Made by a program: the position numbers and the translations under genes. Shown in pieces: positions 35,601 through 41,200 of a stretch of 64,000 nt of DNA. This stretch comes from Lineus longissimus (Eukaryota > Nemertea > Pilidiophora > Heteronemertea > Lineidae): positions 4,404,501-4,468,500 of the forward strand of contig NC_088309.1 in assembly GCF_910592395.1 (NCBI RefSeq), in the 5' to 3' direction. Within the stretch, counting starts at the first letter, position 1. Each line of letters begins with the position of its first letter. The notes beneath the pieces are model-generated. The model was not told where the DNA came from. It was given only the letters and a program-made list of their open reading frames with translations, and made no database searches.

Positions 35601-38271
35601 CAACTTTTACTAATACAGATTTTCATAAGTATTTCCACCCATGAATTTATTATCTTTTTAAATATTAAAAAGAAAATGAGAGAAAATACCGCTTTAGTAG
35701 TCGCGAAGGTGTTTTCTCATAATCCCCGGCCTGTCGAACACGAAGAAGGTTTAATCCACAACATTTCCAACGAAGCAGAAACAAATTATGATCTTCAAAA
35801 GAAAACTTTGTTTTGCAGTGCCAGTGATTCTTGTTAATCTGGCCATTCTTTTGGCCACAGTAGCTAAATCGTCAAATATTTTAAGCTAAAGAGGACATTT
35901 TGGCAGAGACATGGGGTCAAATTTGTGGTCCTGCACAGTAAGAGGGGACTGGGTTTGGTTTGGTTTTAGGGATAAACATGCGCCTGATGCAAGCGTGAAC
36001 TGATATACTGTGAGGAGAGACCCCTATTGGTGATTTCGTGTACGGCTATCTTAGCCTACCTATACTTGGTTACTGCCAACAGACTCTCTTTAACTTGCAT
36101 GGCTGTTTGTCGATATGTTTTGGTTTATATCAAAAGTGGAGTATTTGGCAACGATAAACCCATGTCATCTTATAGGCTTATCCTAGCACACGGCTCGAAG
36201 TGGTGCTTTTCTCCGAAATCGTACATGTACAGTGTTAATTCCGAGGGCAGTGTTTTCCTCTAACCTGATATCACTGATAGACTATTACATACGCCGAGAA
36301 GGAAAAAAAGAAAGTAGCCCCATCGATATCCTGACCTATGCCCTGAAAGTCCGGAGCTTGGTAGGAGAAATTATGTTGAACCAAGTCCCCGACAATAGTC
36401 CAATTTTCCGACTTACAAACAGACCGTGGACTTCTTATAGACGACCGTGCTTTAACGAAGTAAGTATCAAAATAAACAAAAAAAACACAAGTTTTAATTG
36501 CGGATGTGCTATTGGTGATTGATAATTATTTCATGAAGATTGAGAAATGTGTCCGAACTTGTTTATACAACTTCCCTAGAATGTGCCGGGTTTTTTGACG
36601 ATCGAGGCTTTAAGTTTGTCAGAGCTTACCAAGGATTTAAATTTAAAGTAGATTATAAAAAGACATCTCAAGCAACTACAATCCTTGATTCCACCTATTG
36701 AAATCTGAATTATTGTCGCGCAGTGGGGAGGACATTTATGAGCTTACAATGAGTTTTAGCTTCAGTTTTAACTTATGGTTATTTGAAATATTGTATAGAA
36801 CACAAAGTGTATTAAGTATTCTTTTAATAATCTCTTGTGTCCTGTTGATTAGGCCTAAAGGATTTGATGATAAATCAGTTAGGTGGATACTTAATATTTA
36901 AACCCCTGTCAGGTTTTCAGTACCTGTTTTGGCACACATTTTAAAACAAAGACAAACTTCTCAGAAAAATGTTTCAACCGATTCCTCTAGCCATCAAGGG
37001 CCAATGTCACTCGGTTCCTTTCGCGAACGAGCAGTGTCATAATTGGCGTAACGTATACAGATGCACACCGCTGCAGCAAGTCCTCGCAGTGAACCCTTGC
37101 CCTGAGCATGGTAAGTGTATTCAATCGAACCTGCCATAGCTGTTCCTTTGACCGGTTTAAATTGGCCGTAATGTTACCTTGGCGAAGCCATTAAAAGCAA
37201 TGGGACAAGGATCAAAACATTCGTAACTTTGAAGGAAAACACATGTAATTGACATATTTTACACTTAACTCAAACGCTTCGGTCAAAATGTCTTGTCAGG
37301 CCTATACTTTTTTTAAACGGTAATTTAAAGACGTCCTCTGAGCCTCGTGTTTTACTCGTAATCTTACGTAGTCACTTAAAAAATAGACAGCCGTCGGTAC
37401 CATCAGAGAAAAATCAGAAGTGTAAACCAGCAATCTAGTCCACAAGCTTTAGAGATATTTCTTCCCAGTCATTGCCTGTCCCTTTGCCGACCTGTCCCCG
37501 ACTTCGCCAATTCAGTATCGAAACAGCCTTAAACGTTACCCAAGTGTTTTGCTTGGTAAATCACAGAGCTAATCCAAACAATATTGACATATACGATTCC
37601 ACTATCATCATTGAATTTGGTCTATTTTGACTGCATGCGTGAGACTGAGAATTCAGACATAAAGGCCATTCAAAGTCGCTGACATTTCGCATAAAATGGC
37701 TTGAGATTTCTCACTCGGTTGTCGAAAAGGTCGAATTTGAAATCAATGCCCGGAGTCAATGGAAAGAAAGAAATTTGATAAATGGCCGAAAAGGTGTGAT
37801 AAAGGTCTTCACCTTAATGTCCTGTCTTTACAGTTACACCCATTCAACAATCCGGCAGAACAGATCAACAATGATTTTACTGTTACTTGCCGGTCAACAG
37901 TTCGAAAGTCATATCACCGTTATAATTCAGACATGCATGACGTCCTCAGCGGCTTTGGGCTAGAAAAAGATGCATAATTATAGGTTGGCGCTTACGAAAA
38001 AGGTAACTTATTGCAGCTTGTTTGACATCATGTCAATACTTTTGTATTGAAATTATCAATGATCAACACTTAATATTTTCTGATGTCGATATAGATGAAA
38101 GCAATTTACGCTAAACGGAGTCCCTACCTGAATTTTCTCCCTCAAGATTTCCGTGATGCTATCACTATACCCATCGATATCGCGAACACGAGACAGATCG
38201 GACCAACTTCGATATTTCTCATTAAGATTCCGAATGAAAGTCGAGGCCCTGGAATCTGACTGCATATCCAT
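2104..38271 (-). CDS. large coiled-coil protein, 28 coding exons
   Basis: Exons (high to low): 38271-38128, 32129-31987, 31449-31230, 30902-30819, 30505-30354, 29759-29615, 29101-28976, 28551-28426, 28115-27948, 26702-26577, 26152-25913, 24344-24279, 22503-22342, 22152-21976, 20557-20469, 20045-19982, 18875-18634, 17904-17777, 16571-16415, 16029-15906, 15020-14970, 12701-12559, 11529-11437, 10949-10888, 7520-7438, 3919-3762, 3687-3647, 2666-2104. Every junction is GT-AG and the phases match throughout, giving 1,358 residues. Residues about 49-1160 are almost continuous heptad coiled coil, rich in Glu, Lys, Gln and Leu with few Pro. The last 180 or so residues are Ser/Pro-rich with an acidic end. 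No signal peptide or membrane segment is visible. The architecture resembles centrosomal, ciliary or Golgi scaffolds, but I recognise no named family and assign no function. The least certain part is the join between the last three exons. The gene contains a nested LicD gene and four tRNA genes in its introns. Confidence 0.82.
3647..3687 (-). CDS. coiled-coil gene exon 27 (mini-exon, tentative)
   Basis: A 41-base exon is proposed because it fixes the phase between exon 26 (phase 2 donor GTAAAC) and exon 28 (phase 1 entry). It has a CGTCAG acceptor, a GTGAGG donor and no stop in the required frame. The intron before it would be only 74 bases, far shorter than the others in this gene. The alternative is a weak GTTCGA donor at 3777 joining exon 26 directly to exon 28. 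Confidence 0.4.
3762..3919 (-). CDS. coiled-coil gene exon 26
   Basis: The TTTTAG acceptor enters in phase 0. The exon encodes about 52 residues of strong coiled coil (residues 1106-1158). The donor is GTAAAC at codon phase 2; reading through it gives an immediate TAA (3758-3760). A truncated isoform ending here is therefore possible. Confidence 0.65.
4085..4122 (+). repeat. tRNA-derived fragment (SINE-like)
   Basis: This looks like the T-arm and 3' acceptor side of a tRNA (CCAGGTTCAAATCCTGG followed by a GCACC end), without a matching 5' half. It lies in an intron of the coiled-coil gene. It is either a tRNA pseudogene remnant or the head of a degraded SINE. Confidence 0.4.
6110..6441. mobile_element. 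MITE-like element with long imperfect TIRs
   Basis: The ends are inverted repeats. CAAATCTGAA at 6110-6119 pairs with TTCAGATTTG at 6432-6441, and GTATACTACGTCCTT at 6126-6140 pairs perfectly with its reverse complement at 6409-6423. A third inverted pair, CCGGTGTAA at 6147 and TTACACCGG at 6318-6326, lies further in. No coding capacity is present. The 332-bp size and terminal symmetry fit a non-autonomous DNA transposon in an intron; I could not define a target-site duplication. Confidence 0.7.
7185..7290. repeat. dispersed inverted-repeat element, copy 1
   Basis: This copy shares the blocks GGTTTTTGAGCTTTTG, CCAACACAAATA and CAGCGAAATGA with copies at 18918, 28688 and 49710. It is non-coding, intronic, and appears truncated or diverged at its right end. 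Confidence 0.5.
7438..7520 (-). CDS. coiled-coil gene exon 25
   Basis: The CCCCAG acceptor enters in phase 1 and the GTACGT donor exits in phase 0. The exon encodes residues 1078-1105, a charged helical segment. Confidence 0.8.
8876..8978. repeat. short direct tandem duplication
   Basis: A block of about 40 bases starting GATTCACTCTTGCTATA is repeated with a 60-base offset. The second copy has a few inserted bases and one T to C change. It is intronic and non-coding. Confidence 0.75.
10888..10949 (-). CDS. coiled-coil gene exon 24
   Basis: The GTTCCAG acceptor enters in phase 2 and the GTGAGT donor exits in phase 1. The exon encodes residues 1057-1077 and continues the coiled coil in register. 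Confidence 0.8.
11437..11529 (-). CDS. coiled-coil gene exon 23
   Basis: The ATTTCAG acceptor enters in phase 2 and the GTGTGT donor exits in phase 2. The exon encodes residues 1026-1057, a leucine/lysine/glutamate-rich helix. Confidence 0.8.
12559..12701 (-). CDS. coiled-coil gene exon 22
   Basis: The ACTTCAG acceptor enters in phase 0 and the GTAAGC donor exits in phase 2. The exon encodes residues 979-1026, a strongly heptad-like segment. A plus-strand ORF across the same bases is its shadow. Confidence 0.85.
14970..15020 (-). CDS. coiled-coil gene exon 21 (51-base exon)
   Basis: This small exon (17 codons, phase 0 in and out) is bounded by TTCTCTAG and GTAAGT. It contains Gly, Arg and Pro and no heptad pattern, so it would act as a short flexible break in the rod (residues 962-978). 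Being phase-neutral, it could be a cassette exon. Confidence 0.6.
15906..16029 (-). CDS. coiled-coil gene exon 20
   Basis: The TATGCAG acceptor enters in phase 2 and the GTGAGT donor exits in phase 0. The exon encodes residues 920-961, rich in Gln, Lys and Glu. Confidence 0.82.
16415..16571 (-). CDS. coiled-coil gene exon 19
   Basis: The AATTGCAG acceptor enters in phase 1. The GTACGT donor (phase 2) is preferred over a neighbouring GTGAGA because only it matches exon 20. The exon encodes residues 868-920. Confidence 0.82.
17777..17904 (-). CDS. coiled-coil gene exon 18
   Basis: The CGTTTAG acceptor enters in phase 2 and the GTAAGA donor exits in phase 1. The exon encodes residues 825-867, a clear heptad helix ending in a Ser/Thr patch. 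Confidence 0.82.
18634..18875 (-). CDS. coiled-coil gene exon 17
   Basis: The TTCTTTAG acceptor enters in phase 0. The donor GTGACA is weak but is the one that gives the phase 2 exit required by exon 18 before the in-frame stop. The exon encodes residues 745-825, a coiled coil followed by a short acidic, non-helical linker. Confidence 0.75.
18918..19100. repeat. dispersed inverted-repeat element, copy 2
   Basis: The left end reads AAATAAAGGTTTGTTTGAGC and the right end carries the inverse (AGCTTCAAAAGCTAAAAAG then ACCTTAT). The inner block CCAACACGAATATGAACCCC matches copy 4. The element is non-coding and intronic. Confidence 0.6.
19982..20045 (-). CDS. coiled-coil gene exon 16
   Basis: The AATTCAAG acceptor enters in phase 2 and the GTAAGT donor exits in phase 0. 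The exon encodes residues 723-744. Confidence 0.78.
20469..20557 (-). CDS. coiled-coil gene exon 15
   Basis: The ATTCCTAG acceptor enters in phase 0 and the GTAAGT donor exits in phase 2. The exon encodes residues 694-723: a Ser/Asp-rich start followed by a heptad helix. Confidence 0.8.
20690..20762 (+). repeat. tRNA-derived sequence (SINE-like)
   Basis: The anticodon arm and T-arm region is recognisable (CCGACTTCTGATCGG, then GGGTTCGAA), but the 5' acceptor and D-arm do not pair with a 3' acceptor. I read it as a tRNA-derived SINE fragment in an intron, not a functional tRNA. Confidence 0.45.
21976..22152 (-). CDS. coiled-coil gene exon 14
   Basis: The GTTTCAG acceptor enters in phase 0 and the GTGAGT donor exits in phase 0. 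The exon encodes residues 635-693, coiled coil. Confidence 0.85.
22342..22503 (-). CDS. coiled-coil gene exon 13
   Basis: The TTTTCAG acceptor enters in phase 0 and the GTATAT donor exits in phase 0. The exon encodes residues 581-634, with two Trp in an otherwise Glu/Lys/Gln-rich helix. Confidence 0.85.
23831..23912 (+). tRNA. tRNA-Ser (UGA)
   Basis: An 82-base cloverleaf folds. The acceptor GCCGTGA pairs with TCGCGGC (one T-G pair), with discriminator G. The anticodon loop CTTGAAA contains TGA, a long variable arm (GGGGTCTCCCC) marks a class II tRNA, and the T-loop is GGTTCGAACC. A-box and B-box promoters are intact. It lies in intron 12 of the coiled-coil gene, antisense to it. Confidence 0.95.
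24279..24344 (-). CDS. coiled-coil gene exon 12
   Basis: The CTCTTCAG acceptor enters in phase 0 and the GTAAGT donor exits in phase 0. The exon has 22 codons (residues 559-580). Confidence 0.82.
25416..25488 (+). tRNA. tRNA-Arg (CCU)
   Basis: A 73-base cloverleaf folds: acceptor GCCACCG with CGGTGGT (first pair G-T), anticodon stem CCGGC/GCCGG with loop CTCCTAA (anticodon CCT), and T-arm GCGGGTTCGAGTCCCGC. It sits in intron 11 of the coiled-coil gene, antisense to it. Confidence 0.93.
25913..26152 (-). CDS. coiled-coil gene exon 11
   Basis: The TGACCAG acceptor enters in phase 0 and the GTATAT donor exits in phase 0. At 80 codons it is the longest exon of the rod (residues 479-558), strongly heptad-like. 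Confidence 0.86.
26577..26702 (-). CDS. coiled-coil gene exon 10
   Basis: The ATTTCAG acceptor enters in phase 0 and the GTAATA donor exits in phase 0. The exon has 42 codons, exactly six heptads (residues 437-478). Confidence 0.85.
26728..26780 (+). repeat. tRNA-like fragment
   Basis: The stretch contains a B-box-like GGGGTTCGACTCC and a degraded anticodon-arm region, without a full cloverleaf. It may be a SINE head or tRNA pseudogene in intron 9. Confidence 0.35.
27312..27376. repeat. 12-bp perfect inverted repeat
   Basis: AGACGCCTGTCA at 27312-27323 and its exact reverse complement at 27365-27376 flank a 41-base spacer in intron 9. It could be a small hairpin or the relic of a MITE. Confidence 0.7.
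27948..28115 (-). CDS. coiled-coil gene exon 9
   Basis: The CATTTTAG acceptor enters in phase 0 and the GTAACA donor exits in phase 0. The exon has 56 codons, exactly eight heptads (residues 381-436). Confidence 0.86.
28426..28551 (-). CDS. coiled-coil gene exon 8
   Basis: The CTCTCGAAG acceptor enters in phase 0 and the GTATGA donor exits in phase 0. The exon has 42 codons, exactly six heptads (residues 339-380). Confidence 0.83.
28688..28825. repeat. dispersed inverted-repeat element, copy 3
   Basis: It begins AAATAAAGGTT and ends with the inverse AACCTTTATTTT. Inside are CCAACACAGATA, CACCCCGTAA and CAGCGAAATGA, shared with the other copies, plus an inserted ACATGTAC run. It lies in intron 7. 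Confidence 0.65.
28976..29101 (-). CDS. coiled-coil gene exon 7
   Basis: The ACACCCAG acceptor enters in phase 0 and the GTAGGT donor exits in phase 0. The exon has 42 codons, exactly six heptads (residues 297-338). Confidence 0.85.
29615..29759 (-). CDS. coiled-coil gene exon 6
   Basis: The TAACTCAG acceptor enters in phase 2 and the GTGGGT donor exits in phase 0. The exon encodes residues 248-296. Confidence 0.83.
30021..30102 (+). tRNA. tRNA-Leu (AAG)
   Basis: An 82-base class II cloverleaf folds: acceptor GGTAGCG with CGCTGCC, discriminator A, anticodon stem CTGGT/ACCAG with loop TTAAGGC (anticodon AAG), variable arm CTCCTCGGAGG, and T-arm GTGGGTTCGAATCCCAC. It lies in intron 5 of the coiled-coil gene, antisense to it. 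Confidence 0.94.
30354..30505 (-). CDS. coiled-coil gene exon 5
   Basis: The TTTTGCAG acceptor enters in phase 0. The phase 2 donor GTGGGT is chosen because it alone fits exon 6; phase 0 donors sit just downstream. The exon encodes residues 198-248. Confidence 0.8.
30819..30902 (-). CDS. coiled-coil gene exon 4
   Basis: The TCTAACAG acceptor enters in phase 0 and the GTACGT donor exits in phase 0. The exon has 28 codons, exactly four heptads (residues 170-197). Confidence 0.85.
31230..31449 (-). CDS. coiled-coil gene exon 3
   Basis: The acceptor GTCAAAG, with a poor pyrimidine tract, enters in phase 2; the GTAAGC donor exits in phase 0. Residues 96-169 start Ser/Gly-rich and non-helical, then become coiled coil. 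Confidence 0.78.
31781..31853 (-). tRNA. tRNA-Val (UAC)
   Basis: On the minus strand a 73-base cloverleaf folds: acceptor GGTTGTG with CATAACC, anticodon stem TCTGC/GCAGA with loop TTTACAC (anticodon TAC), and T-arm ACGAGTTCGAACCTCGT. It lies in intron 2 of the coiled-coil gene, in the same orientation as the host gene. Confidence 0.93.
31987..32129 (-). CDS. coiled-coil gene exon 2
   Basis: The TAATTCTAG acceptor enters in phase 0 and the GTGAGA donor exits in phase 2. Residues 49-96 begin the first coiled coil, directly continuing the helix of exon 1, then give way to a Gly/Ser-rich linker. Confidence 0.82.
32658..32707 (-). pseudogene. 50-bp decayed copy of LicD catalytic motif
   Basis: These 50 bases match 33546-33595 of the LicD gene at 47 positions, in the same orientation. 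Translated in the parental frame they give GGFRPWDENVDVLVDE, where the gene has GGFIPWDDDVDVLVDE. Two of the three clustered Asp are thus altered. No similarity is visible outside the block, and an 11-G run lies about 70 bases away. Confidence 0.75.
32974..34056 (-). CDS. LicD-family (fukutin-like) membrane protein
   Basis: A single coding exon of 360 residues. Residues 7-30 are a hydrophobic N-terminal signal anchor (type II, probably Golgi/ER lumenal). The LicD signature follows: LHGGSLIGSVRHGGF at 143-157, WDDDVDV at 160-166 with the presumed metal-binding Asp, and WPFVDVCFY at 218-226. Potential N-glycosylation sites are NWT (138) and NGT (321). Animal LicD/fukutin-type proteins are thought to transfer phospho-alditol or phosphocholine-like groups to glycans; the substrate here is unknown. 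The ATG is preceded six bases upstream by a CTTCTTCAG acceptor, so the transcript has at least one 5' untranslated exon. The gene lies wholly within intron 1 of the coiled-coil gene on the same strand. Confidence 0.9.
   Translation of the reverse strand: MERAKWFIKYVAAIPVVCCLSMYIIIFHAPCFQPLVKQQTDRNWLSENFIDHIENPSKKGLIIPVSTLSALRSIRPTRRTVLVADHPPNPKGIAKIREPPPASAEDIARVKARELPQKDRLILMDLLRVFVEAAAAHNWTYFLHGGSLIGSVRHGGFIPWDDDVDVLVDEKHTLELKTLFKKMEPKYIVHDRGNDPILKLFSKESSYICLGKECKWKWPFVDVCFYAQNDSHIWENHPFFANKKYKKVDVFPLHSRPFENLMVNAPRVSLKWIQMSYGDVSDKCLTWSYKHTTERGGYATTLLPCKYLKDMYPFVFRRWVNGTMEETVKLGDKVLRVKLVDELEWTVTKSYSLEPVSGMQ
34202..34280 (-). other. probable 5' UTR exon of LicD gene
   Basis: A consensus donor GTAAGT (34196-34201) lies 133 bases upstream of the acceptor in front of the LicD ATG, so the exon ending at 34202 is the likely leader. 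The upstream limit is a guess; no clear TATA box is seen. Confidence 0.5.
36965..37874 (+). CDS. candidate small three-exon gene (tentative)
   Basis: Three open segments have good splice signals and matching phases: 36965-37110 (acceptor CTTCTCAG, donor GTAAGT), 37469-37555 (acceptor TTCTTCCCAG, donor GTAAAT) and 37834-37874 (acceptor TCTTTACAG, stop TGA). From ATG 36969 the product would be about 90 residues with five Cys and no recognisable domain or signal peptide. It lies antisense in intron 1 of the coiled-coil gene. The segments are short, so chance is a serious alternative. Confidence 0.25.
38128..38271 (-). CDS. coiled-coil gene exon 1 (start)
   Basis: The ATG at 38271 has a favourable context (A at -3, G at +4). 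The exon encodes 48 residues and leaves in phase 0 through GTAGGG, joining exon 2 so that a helix rich in Glu, Arg and Gln runs straight across the junction. The frame stays open upstream to 38316, but the ATG there has no better support. The 5' UTR probably runs up towards 38640, where a TTTCATTGCAG acceptor is seen. Confidence 0.7.
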
Positions 38272-41200
38272 GTTCCTTATTCCACCGGAAGGATTGTATA
38301 CACACCAGCACACCACACACAGGCCTGGCTCTTTAAGGTATCCTCCGCCTTATTTTCTGCCCAGTGGCTTTAAGACGGCTCCACACCACGATGGTCTGAA
38401 TCAAATCTACTCAGCGTTCCGTCAACTTGTCCGTCGACCCTTTTCTGGCTGTAGAATTATTCCACGCCACTGCTAGGCCTTAACGTTAAGGTCTCTCTCT
38501 CTTTTAATTTATCCTCAAATGGCTTCAAGACAGTGTCATTCCCCGCGGAGGTCTTAATCGAATACCATAGTGTTCCTTGAGGACATACCACTTCTGGGTG
38601 GGTAGCCTCAGTCAAAGATTCTCTAGGCCTTTTAGTTAATCTGCAATGAAAGGAAGGTTGGACAGTTTGGGATAAGCACATAAATGGTAAGGTGAATTAA
38701 TGAGCAGAGATGATCGACGTATTATACAAAGTGTCCTCAGCATTGTCGGCTGGGTTTGGAAAATACGTCGATATGACCTTTACCCTAGGAACGATCTGAC
38801 CAAGAAAGGAAGCTAATGATGAATTGCATTTGAGATATTAGAGGGCAAAGCAAATTTGAAAAAATCATACTAGTAAAATAAAGATGGTTATGATGGAAGG
38901 GTGTGTATAACAACTGCAACAACACACATGTTGTCGTATCAGGGTCAATTATTCCCAGCTGCTATGCAAGTTCAAAAGCCATCCATGTAGTTGCATGTAT
39001 AGGGAACCGGGATCTGTGTTGCAGAAGGTCAGACATTTTAAGTGGCTGCGTATTGATATTCCATGACATATTTCCATTAAGGAGAAAGGTTTCTCTTGTA
39101 GGTTCTCAAACAAGGATAATACTGATGATTGATCATGAACTGATAGAAATAACCTGTGGTTAGTCAGCCTCTGTGAAAGGGCTGTACCTTTAGCCATAGC
39201 TCAGGTACAGCCACGGTCCAACTACATTCAACCACGGCCTTGAATAAACGGAAACAACGACAGCTATGACTGCAGCATATTATAGGCCTTCGAAAGCTGC
39301 ATGTGGGACTACTTCCGGTCGCATATTGTCCAATCAGAAGAACTAAATTCTGCATCGGCGGTGCAGACAATCACAAAACCAATCACAAACGTACTTTAGG
39401 TGACTCCATTTACATTTTTTCTTTCGGAAAGGTGAATTCAATCTTTGTACACTTGCTAGTCGAAGGATACACTAAACTTGGATGTTTGCTCTAAAAACAC
39501 GTTTTGTTATTACAGGAATTGTAAGGTTCATTGAGCATTACGGTGACAAAATAAAAACGTATTTTCGAAATATATTTCGACTGAGTTGTTCAATAAATTG
39601 TTTTGAGAATGATTCAAAGCAGTGTCAATAACGCTTGTTTAAGCTATCCGATGCAGCAGTGCCTCAGGTCCCTATCAAATCGGAGGTATCTAAATTATTA
39701 CAGCCAACGCTTGTCTCGATTCTTAAAGGGAGACTTATTTGATCGTCTTGGCCCAATCTAAGGTTGAATGAACTGATTATCCGCCATTATCATCATTGCC
39801 AACAAACTCTTCTCGGAACATTTCACATCTAAGGCGATGTCAACGATTATTAGCAATATTTGTGCGCGGTTTACAAACATGTCGAAGTCCAGTTCTTTGT
39901 GAAGTGAGGACCCCTGTGACGATATGATATTTGGGTGTACTATTAACATAATGAAACCGACCTCTTCATTATTCGAACTCGATCTCTTCGATGTATAACT
40001 TTCCTAATTGAAAGTTCTAACAAAGACCACTTGCCGTAAGATAGTTGTGATTCTTGTATGTTTTGGCAGGTCGCCGTACATGTATGTATTTTATACATCC
40101 CTATCTGTAAAGTACATCATGATTGCTTCAATCGTTTCGATATAAATCAAGCAATTTTGATGTCATGACACAGACAAAAATCTCTTGCACGTTATGGAAA
40201 AAGTGTTCGAGGATAGCGAGAGTCACTTATGGAACGACAGTGCTGCAGTCAGTCCGGCGGCGGAGTAGGCCTACCTATGAGAAGGCCGGAGTCCATAGCT
40301 GGCCCTTCTTTAAATCTGCTCACTGACTGGGTAGAGATCGCAAGTTCAAGTACACAGTTTACTACACTTGCATGTCTATGAAGTTAAACCACGTGGCTGG
40401 TCAATGTTATAGAATAAACGTCAAGTAAATATTTAATTTTTAAAGAAGTTCAAGTCAAATACACTTCGGAGTTCCGCATTCAGTGCATTTCAACATGTAC
40501 CAACCTACTCAAATACAAATCAATGTTTAGTAATCGAGTGGTATGTTTTACCACTGGTATTTCGCTGAGGACGCAGTCAGAATTCGTGGTGGTAAATTAT
40601 TGAGACCAGCCGTTTGGATCTCGCCAACCTTTAGCAGTTCAACCCATCAAATGTGAAGCCAGTCAATTTCAGGTGCCGGGATTTAGCGTGGGAAAAGAAG
40701 GCCCAGGAGATAGATGACTGGATGAACATGGTAAAAAATGTCAAGGCCCTACAAGTATAGGCTTATAGATGCAGGCCTGCAAAGTTCTTTGAAGGCCTGC
40801 ATGTACCTGTGGTCACGCATCTTGAAGCTTTGCTGGATATTAATATGACACAGATATATCGTACATGTCCCTGACTATCGAATGGTGAGAATCTACCGCT
40901 GGAGTTGCGTTCTCCCATCAGCGGGGTATCTAGCACGTATTGTCCCAACGCCCACAGTTTACCCATAGCACAATATCACAACGGATTTGCAGGAAGCCGC
41001 AACGATGATATTATGGTTATCAATTCATTTTTCTTTGTAAGTTTACAAGGCATTGAACATGGAAAAATAGAAAGGGTCGATATTTAACGTTTATTAACTG
41101 TCATTAAATTTCGAGTCTTTGGTGAAATCTTTCGACCATGCATGCTAGGAGTCAACTTTGATGAAACCGCCACTATACAATAACTGTGTCAAGCAATTGT

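Noticed and set aside
36232-36522. Plus-strand ORF of 96 codons ending near a GTAAGT donor
   Set aside because: The donor phase does not match the next candidate exon at 36965, no acceptor is clear and no domain is visible.
38457-38640. Minus-strand open segment after a good TTTCATTGCAG acceptor, considered as a coding exon
   Set aside because: It has an in-frame stop before the exon 1 ATG and no donor that fits a downstream exon. It is more easily read as 5' untranslated sequence.
39758-39949. Minus-strand ORF of 63 codons with a hydrophobic centre
   Set aside because: It looked like a possible C-terminal exon, but I could find no upstream partner or family resemblance.
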